A DNA stretch of 17,962 bases from JBMFLE01 sp049971355. Its GTDB lineage: Bacteria > Patescibacteriota > Patescibacteriia > UBA2591 > UBA4787. The translations under genes were made by a program, and so were the position numbers. The notes under the pieces were generated by a model. That model did not search any database and was not told where the DNA came from. It was given only the letters and a program-made list of their open reading frames with translations. Below, piece by piece: positions 13,956 to 17,962 of this stretch (position 1 is the stretch's first letter; the number at the start of each line of letters is the position of its first letter). The stretch lies in NCBI GenBank assembly GCA_049971355.1, contig JBMFLE010000011.1, forward strand, positions 1 through 17,962. The letters are read 5' to 3'.

Positions 13956-14037
13956 AAATAATCTTAAATATTAAGCTAAATAAGCACTTACTTTGTTTGT
14001 CTTTATCTGGTTTCCTCCTAACTGAAGGTTTGGAAAC

Positions 14038-14065
14038 ATTATAACATAATTGTAAAAGTTGTCAA
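14038..14065 (-). promoter_or_regulatory. Consensus sigma70 promoter of the 13955 gene
   Basis: On the minus strand: TTGACA (14065-14060), a 16-bp spacer ending in TGT, and TATAAT (14043-14038). It is the best promoter match in the window. The leader would be about 75 bases and contains a perfect AGGAGG far from any usable start codon. Confidence 0.85.
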
Positions 14066-14085
14066 AAGTTCAGGTGAATAAAGGG

Positions 14086-14114
14086 GTGTCAAGTTTCATT
14101 GACATAATTGACAC
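14086..14114. promoter_or_regulatory. GTGTCAA/TTGACAC dyad in the divergent spacer
   Basis: GTGTCAA (14086-14092) and TTGACAC (14108-14114) form a perfect 7-bp dyad with a 15-base gap; another TTGACA (14099-14104) sits between. With the minus-strand -35 at 14060-14065 there are four copies of this hexamer in 55 bases. It may be an operator or overlapping -35 boxes. Confidence 0.45.
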
Positions 14115-14136
14115 TTAACTAGATCTAATTTATAGA
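14108..14136 (+). promoter_or_regulatory. Upstream promoter of the tsaE operon
   Basis: TTGACA (14108-14113), a 17-bp spacer and TATAGA (14131-14136), upstream of a second promoter at 14197-14225. Confidence 0.5.
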
Positions 14137-14194
14137 TTTTTAAGTCGACCCTTTTGATTAATTAGTTGCTAGGGTTAAACCTTGATAAGGTAAT

Positions 14195-14236
14195 TTTTAA
14201 CCCCCTTTAGTGTGAAGTGTATCATCAGGTCGTGCA
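14195..14236 (+). promoter_or_regulatory. Promoter cassette, copy 2 (for the tsaE operon)
   Basis: TTAACC (14197-14202), a 17-bp spacer and TATCAT (14220-14225), matching 9341-9382 in 37 of 42 positions including spacer and downstream bases. The boxes are weaker than copy 1. It gives a leader of about 42 bases to the tsaE ATG. GGGTTAA at 14172-14178 pairs with TTAACCC at 14197-14203, overlapping the -35. Confidence 0.65.
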
Positions 14237-14273
14237 GGGTTGATCAAAGGCAATTATTTGATATAGTGTGGTT

Positions 14274-14714
14274 ATGTTGAAAATTATCAGCCATTCGGAG
14301 AAACAAACTTTTAATTTAGGCAAAAAGCTGGCCAAACAGTTTAAAGGCGGCAAAGTAGTTGGTTTAATCGGTGAGTTAGGGGCAGGTAAGACCGTACTCA
14401 TTAAAGGAGTAGCCGCTGGCTTGGGTATTAAAAAAACCATCACCAGCCCGACTTTTGTTTTGATGAAAGTTTATAAGATTAAAGATTTAAGATTTAAGAT
14501 TAAATCTTTTATTCATGTCGATGCTTATCGATTAGAAAGTGGACGAGATTTGATTGATATTGGCTTGAAAGATTGGCTATGTCAATCAAATACAATTACA
14601 GTTATTGAATGGGCTGACCGAGTTAAAAGCATTTTGCCAAAAAATACAATTACTATTAAAATAAAAATGGGCAAAAAGAAAAACGAACGAATCATAAATA
14701 TTTTACAACGATAA
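14274..14714 (+). CDS. tsaE: tRNA threonylcarbamoyladenosine biosynthesis ATPase TsaE
   Basis: 146 aa from ATG 14274; a GTG at 14268 is in frame, but ATG gives the usual short N-terminus before ISHSE. Walker A is GELGAGKT (33-40), followed by SPTFVL, HVDAYRL (81-87) and the C-terminal IEWADR motif. TsaE hydrolyses ATP to reset the TsaB-TsaD complex during t6A synthesis. A repeat-like insert, KIKDLRFKIK (68-77), replaces the short hairpin between the conserved PTFVL and HVDAYRL segments. The stop is 2 bases before the PqqD-like gene, so tsaE and the peptide-modification genes are probably cotranscribed, although their functions are unrelated. Confidence 0.95.
   Translation: MLKIISHSEKQTFNLGKKLAKQFKGGKVVGLIGELGAGKTVLIKGVAAGLGIKKTITSPTFVLMKVYKIKDLRFKIKSFIHVDAYRLESGRDLIDIGLKDWLCQSNTITVIEWADRVKSILPKNTITIKIKMGKKKNERIINILQR
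14475..14510 (+). repeat. AAGATTTAAGATT word inside tsaE
   Basis: AAGATTAAAGATTTAAG then ATTTAAGATTAAATC, in frame, encoding KIKDLRFKIK at a loop. Same type of insert as in tsaD. Confidence 0.65.
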
Positions 14715-14716
14715 AT

Positions 14717-15013
14717 ATGGCTTCGGAGAATAAAACATATTATAAAAATCCATTTTTTGTCACGCGGAAAATCGGTTCCACAAGAATCTTGATCTCAACG
14801 CTCAATCCCTACAAAATTTTTCAAATAGATGAGATGGCTTTTAGAGTTTGGTGCCTTATAAATGGTAAAAAAGATTCTAATAAAATTGTAAAAAGTATTT
14901 TATATTCTAAAAAGATTTCTAATTCCAACCGAACTTCTAAAAAGGGCAGGTCGGCGATTTTAAAATTTATTAAAAATCTCCAAGAAATTGGAGCTATCAA
15001 TTCTAAAAAATAA
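14717..15013 (+). CDS. PqqD-like RiPP recognition protein
   Basis: 98 aa. The pattern fits a PqqD-type winged helix (RiPP recognition element). Strands come at about 13-38 (FFVTRKI, RILIS, KIFQID), then the characteristic helix-turn AFRVWCLINGKKDSNKIVKSI (about 41-61), a basic linker, and a final helix ILKFIKNLQEIGAI (about 82-95). PqqD proteins bind the leader of a precursor peptide and present it to a partner radical SAM enzyme. It starts 2 bases after tsaE and ends 2 bases before the radical SAM gene, which strongly supports this partnership. The sequence is short and divergent; the call rests on the hydrophobic pattern plus context. Confidence 0.77.
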   Translation: MASENKTYYKNPFFVTRKIGSTRILISTLNPYKIFQIDEMAFRVWCLINGKKDSNKIVKSILYSKKISNSNRTSKKGRSAILKFIKNLQEIGAINSKK

Positions 15014-15015
15014 AA

Positions 15016-16068
15016 ATGGACTATAAACAACTCAAAACCCTTCTCTCTCAAGCAAACGAAAATAAATCTATCCCCCTCTTCGGAGTGATAGAGCCTACTT
15101 ATAGATGTAATCTTCGATGTGTTCATTGTTATATCCCAAAAAATAAAAAATACACTAATTCACAAAAAGAATTATCCCTCCTCGAGATTAAAGCCTTTTT
15201 ACAAACAGTCGCTAAAGAAGGATGCTTAGAAATTGTATTTACCGGCGGGGAGCCTTTTATACGAAAGGATTTTTTAGATATTTATACCTTTACTAAAAAA
15301 TTAGGAATTATTCCTTCTATTTACACAAATGGCACGCTCATTACTCGTCAAATAGCAGATTATCTTCAAAGATGGAGGCCCCTTTTTATAGAAATCACTT
15401 TATACGGAGCCACTGCAAAAACATATGAAAAAATAACCGGCATTTCTGGCTCTTTTAAAAAATGTCTCAACGGAATTAAATTATTAAAAGAAAGAAGAGT
15501 TCCTCTGGGATTAAAAGTGGTTGTTATGAAAGAAAATTTACATGAGTTTTATGCTATTAAAAAAATATCTAAAAAATTCAAAACCCCTTTCAGATTTTCT
15601 ACTGTAATCGATGCTAAATTAGATGGGGCTAAAGACCCTTTTAAACATAGAATCTCAATAAGTAAAGGCGTAGAGATAGAAATGGCCACCAAGGAATACA
15701 GAAAAAAATGGAAAAAATCAAGTAAGGAGCGGAAAAAAGAGATGGAAAAAAGAAAAAAATATTTATACTATTGTAATGGTGGACTTCATACATTTCATTT
15801 AAATCCATTCGCCGATTTGAGCTTCTGCACTCTTATGCATAGCGGTCTTAATATCCGAAATAAATCTTTTAGAAAAATATTTTATAAATATTTTTCTAAA
15901 ATGAGATCTCGGCTAGCCCCTAAAAATTACAAATGCAATAACTGTAAAATAAGACATATTTGTGACCAATGCCCTGTTCGAGCTAAATTAAATACAGGCA
16001 TCTCTACAAAAATGGTAAGTTATTTTTGTAAATATGCTTACCTCCGCGCTAAATATGTAAATCTTTAG
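15016..16068 (+). CDS. Radical SAM/SPASM peptide maturase
   Basis: 350 aa. The radical SAM cluster motif CNLRCVHC supplies Cys31, Cys35 and Cys38. FTGGEPF (75-81) is the SAM-binding GGEP motif. The C-terminal SPASM-type region has seven cysteines: 253, 271, 307, 310, 316, 319 and 338, enough for two auxiliary [4Fe-4S] clusters. The spacing CX2CX5CX2C at 307-319 is one residue shorter at the end than the commonest SPASM form. Residues 225-248 form a Lys/Glu-rich segment. Enzymes of this build install thioether or carbon-carbon crosslinks, or related changes, in ribosomal peptides. Its neighbours are a PqqD-like protein and a 40-codon Cys-bearing gene. No SD; translation is probably coupled to the gene before. 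The exact chemistry cannot be read from sequence. Confidence 0.9.
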   Translation: MDYKQLKTLLSQANENKSIPLFGVIEPTYRCNLRCVHCYIPKNKKYTNSQKELSLLEIKAFLQTVAKEGCLEIVFTGGEPFIRKDFLDIYTFTKKLGIIPSIYTNGTLITRQIADYLQRWRPLFIEITLYGATAKTYEKITGISGSFKKCLNGIKLLKERRVPLGLKVVVMKENLHEFYAIKKISKKFKTPFRFSTVIDAKLDGAKDPFKHRISISKGVEIEMATKEYRKKWKKSSKERKKEMEKRKKYLYYCNGGLHTFHLNPFADLSFCTLMHSGLNIRNKSFRKIFYKYFSKMRSRLAPKNYKCNNCKIRHICDQCPVRAKLNTGISTKMVSYFCKYAYLRAKYVNL

Positions 16069-16080
16069 AAAATACTTTAC

Positions 16081-16105
16081 TTTTTATTCTTTATAAGAAT
16101 AAAAA
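16081..16105 (+). terminator. AT-only hairpin after the radical SAM gene
   Basis: TTTTTATTCTT and AAGAATAAAAA pair over 11 bases around a TAT loop, 12 bases after the stop, followed by CTTTTGTATTT. With no GC-rich stem it would be a weak terminator; it may attenuate or stabilise the maturase message. Confidence 0.4.
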
Positions 16106-16152
16106 CTTTTGTATTTAGACTAACCATCGATCTCAACGCCACAAACAACAAC

Positions 16153-16186
16153 TTGACAAGCACGGCTAAATATGCTTAACTATAAT
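16153..16186 (+). promoter_or_regulatory. Promoter of the short peptide gene
   Basis: TTGACA at 16153-16158 and TATAAT at 16181-16186 are both consensus but 22 bases apart. TTAACT at 16176-16181 is at the proper 17-base spacing from TTGACA. Either way a start near 16190 fits, with a leader of about 40 bases before ATG 16234. Confidence 0.5.
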
Positions 16187-16233
16187 AAAGGTCTTTACCA
16201 ATCTGTATTAAAACTCATTTAAACTTATTTATT

Positions 16234-16356
16234 ATGAAAAGAACCAAAAATGCTGAATTAAAATTACCTCACATTCAACAAATAAAGGTAAAGGTAGATA
16301 AGCCAAAAGTCGCCAGACGTGTAGATGTTAGCTGTGGCGAGGGTGTATCCTGCTAA
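16234..16356 (+). CDS. Candidate RiPP precursor peptide (40 aa)
   Basis: A 40-codon frame from ATG 16234 to TAA 16354-16356. Residues 1-29 are polar and strongly basic, with LPHIQQIKVKV (11-21) as a possible strand-forming leader segment for a PqqD-like partner. Residues 28-29 are Arg-Arg, and the last eleven are VDVSCGEGVSC, with Cys34 and the C-terminal Cys40. Leader plus short Cys/Gly/Ser core, next to a PqqD-like gene and a SPASM maturase, is the usual layout of a RiPP precursor. The dibasic pair could mark leader removal, though no peptidase or exporter is seen here. It has its own promoter and no SD. I do not recognise the core as a named class. Chance ORF is the alternative; context argues against it. 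Confidence 0.72.
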   Translation: MKRTKNAELKLPHIQQIKVKVDKPKVARRVDVSCGEGVSC

Positions 16357-16418
16357 TATCTTTGTAATTACATAATTTCCCTTCACCAAATCAACGAAGA
16401 TCTGGTTAGTTTTTAGTT

Positions 16419-16424
16419 TATAAT
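16419..16424 (+). promoter_or_regulatory. Possible -10 box of valS
   Basis: TATAAT lies 9 bases before the valS ATG with no good -35. If used, the message would be nearly leaderless. valS may also be read from the peptide-gene promoter. Confidence 0.35.
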
Positions 16425-16433
16425 CTAAATAAT

Positions 16434-17962
16434 ATGGAGAAATCTTACGACCCACAAAAGTATGAATATAAAATTTATAAAAACTGGCTAAAATCTGGTT
16501 TTTTTTCTCCAGAAAAACTGCCTTCTCGAGGAGGAAAATACTTCTCTGTAGTAATTCCGCCCCCAAATATAACCAGTAATCTCCATATAGGACATGCTTT
16601 AAATGCGACTATTCAAGATATTCTAGTTCGTTTTTATAGAATGAAAATAAAAAAAACTCTTTGGGTACCAGGGATCGACCACGCTGGCATTGCTACCCAA
16701 AATGTGGTGGAAAAAGAGTTATCTAAAGAAGGATTGACTCGCCAACAATTGGGCCGAGAAAAATTTTTGGAAAGAGTCTGGCAATGGAAGGAAAAATACG
16801 GCAATTTAATTTTAGAACAATTAAAAAGACTCGGCTGTTCCTGTGATTGGTCCCGAACAAGATTTACTATGGATAAGGACTATATCAGAGCCGTTCAGAC
16901 CGCTTTTATTCATTATTACAAAAAAGGTTATATTTATCGTGGACCACGGATTGTTAATTGGTGCCCAAGGTGTTCAACCGCCATTTCTGACATTGAAATT
17001 AAATATCAGGAAGAAAAAAGCAAGTTATGGTATATCAAGTATCCACGATCCAAAATCAAAGATCAATTTATTGTGGTGGCGACCACTCGTCCAGAAACAA
17101 TGTTGGGAGATACAGCCATAGCTGTTAATCCAAAAGATGAAAGATATAAAGATTTGATTGGCCAAAAAGTAATTTTACCGATTATGAATCGAGAAATTCC
17201 AATCATTGCTCATCATTTAGTTGATCCAAACTTTGGTACTGGCGTAGTGAAAATTACACCAGCCCATGATATGGTTGATTGGAAAATTGGCAAAGAAAAT
17301 AAATTAGAAATTATTAATGTGATTGGTCCTGAAGCAAAAATGACTCAGGAAGCAGGCAAGTATGCGAGTTTATCAGTTAAAGAAGCGCGGCAAAAAATTA
17401 TCGAAGAATTAAAGTCTTTAGATCTTTTAGAAAAAGAGGAAGATTATCTTCATCAAATTTCTCTTTGCGATAGATGCGGTACGCCAATTGAACCACAAAT
17501 TTCTATTCAATGGTTTGTTAAAATGGATAAATTAGCCAAGCCGGCTGCTGAAGTAGTTAAAAAGGGCAAAATTAAAATTATTCCCGAAAGATATAAAAAG
17601 GTTTATTTAGATTGGTTGGAAAATATTGAGGATTGGTGTATTTCCAGACAATTATGGTGGGGACATAGATTACCAGTTTGGTTTTGCCAAAATGGTAATT
17701 TGAGATCAAAAACTGAGTGTTCTGTCGTTTCTATTGAAAAACCGAAAAAATGTCCTCGTTGCGGCGCAACTGAATTTAAACAATCAGAAGATGTGCTAGA
17801 CACTTGGTTTTCTTCGGCCCTCTGGCCGTTTGCTACTCTTGGTTGGCCCGCCTCCGCCAAGGCTACGGCGGGTAATCCCCCAAAAAAGTCTGATTTAGAA
17901 AAATTTTATCCGACGAATCTTCTTTCGACGGCTCGCGATATTCTTTATTTATGGGTAGCACG
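16434..17962 (+). CDS. valS: Valyl-tRNA synthetase (3' end outside window)
   Basis: The first 509 residues are present and open to the window edge; the KMSKS motif and anticodon-binding domain lie beyond it. Class I signature HIGH is at 51-54 in PPPNITSNLHIGHALN. Other family stretches are WVPGIDHAGIATQ, ATTRPETMLGDTA (editing domain), ISRQLWWGH, CPRCGA and DTWFSSALWPFATLGW. It charges tRNA-Val and edits threonyl mischarging. An in-frame insert, PASAKATAG, encoded by a GC palindrome, follows ATLGW before FYPTNLLSTARDI. ATG 16434 is 77 bases after the peptide gene stop. Codon choice near the start (ATA, CTC) looks more like the peptide-modification genes than like the later part of valS. Confidence 0.96.
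   Translation, partial: MEKSYDPQKYEYKIYKNWLKSGFFSPEKLPSRGGKYFSVVIPPPNITSNLHIGHALNATIQDILVRFYRMKIKKTLWVPGIDHAGIATQNVVEKELSKEGLTRQQLGREKFLERVWQWKEKYGNLILEQLKRLGCSCDWSRTRFTMDKDYIRAVQTAFIHYYKKGYIYRGPRIVNWCPRCSTAISDIEIKYQEEKSKLWYIKYPRSKIKDQFIVVATTRPETMLGDTAIAVNPKDERYKDLIGQKVILPIMNREIPIIAHHLVDPNFGTGVVKITPAHDMVDWKIGKENKLEIINVIGPEAKMTQEAGKYASLSVKEARQKIIEELKSLDLLEKEEDYLHQISLCDRCGTPIEPQISIQWFVKMDKLAKPAAEVVKKGKIKIIPERYKKVYLDWLENIEDWCISRQLWWGHRLPVWFCQNGNLRSKTECSVVSIEKPKKCPRCGATEFKQSEDVLDTWFSSALWPFATLGWPASAKATAGNPPKKSDLEKFYPTNLLSTARDILYLWVA
17847..17872. repeat. GC-rich palindrome inserted in frame in valS
   Basis: CCCGCC (17847-17852) pairs with GGCGGG (17867-17872), with inner GCC-AA-GGC. Read in frame it gives PASAKATAG between the ATLGW and FYP motifs, where ValRS from other bacteria has a shorter loop. 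Confidence 0.8.

Noticed and set aside
16172..16222. 16-codon frame between the radical SAM gene and the 40-codon gene
   Set aside because: It overlaps the predicted -10 region, has no leader/core form and no cysteine.
16234..16356. Lanthipeptide or lasso peptide precursor
   Set aside because: No lanthionine synthetase or lasso cyclase genes nearby; the visible partner is a radical SAM enzyme.
16264..16566. 100-codon minus-strand frame across the peptide gene and valS start
   Set aside because: It is antisense to the valS start and has no start signal; it is a shadow.
16841..17860. Other-frame ORFs inside valS (16843-17121 plus, 17603-17860 minus)
   Set aside because: valS is unbroken with all expected motifs; these frames have no recognisable features.

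Overview
The window looks like a stretch of a Candidatus Patescibacteria (CPR) chromosome, probably of the Parcubacteria type. This is inferred, not searched. The DNA is AT-rich. Most starts lack a Shine-Dalgarno (SD) sequence, and genes are compact. LemA and an HtpX-like protease sit side by side. The conserved genes carry in-frame inserts made from short repeated 'words' at loop positions, a habit I associate with this group. TGA acts as a stop (end of ppsA), so the code is ordinary, not the TGA=Gly code of Gracilibacteria.

Layout. 1-2981: a segment bounded by an 87-bp inverted repeat (44-130 and 2895-2981). It holds an O-antigen ligase/polymerase-like membrane protein with a heptamer tandem repeat at its 5' end, tRNA-Ser(CGA), a small NlpC/P60-like protein and LemA. 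2982-4769: a tandem-repeat spacer, HtpX-like M48 protease and RecX. 4946-7414: phosphoenolpyruvate synthase. 7436-8815 (minus): cysteinyl-tRNA synthetase. 8816-9423: a 600-bp divergent spacer with three strong palindromes and a promoter. 9424-12154: an operon of a membrane-anchored DUF4015-type glycoside hydrolase-like protein, RbfA and TsaD. 12348-13955 (minus): an uncharacterised five-helix membrane protein behind a consensus promoter. 14274-16068: TsaE, a PqqD-like protein and a radical SAM/SPASM protein, tightly coupled. 16234-16356: a 40-codon gene with a Cys-bearing C-terminus. 16434 to the window end: valyl-tRNA synthetase (partial).

The most interesting point is at 14717-16356. A PqqD-like RiPP recognition protein, a SPASM maturase with its radical SAM motif and seven C-terminal cysteines, and a short peptide gene ending VDVSCGEGVSC together have the parts of a minimal RiPP (ribosomally made, post-translationally modified peptide) locus. 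Its promoter differs from that of the maturase genes. I do not recognise the peptide as a named RiPP class.

Other points of note: a 42-bp promoter cassette used twice (9341-9382 and 14195-14236), which places tsaD and tsaE, partners in tRNA t6A synthesis, behind the same element; a possibly phase-variable heptamer in the surface-polysaccharide gene; the 87-bp inverted repeat; and repeat words inside tsaD, tsaE and valS.
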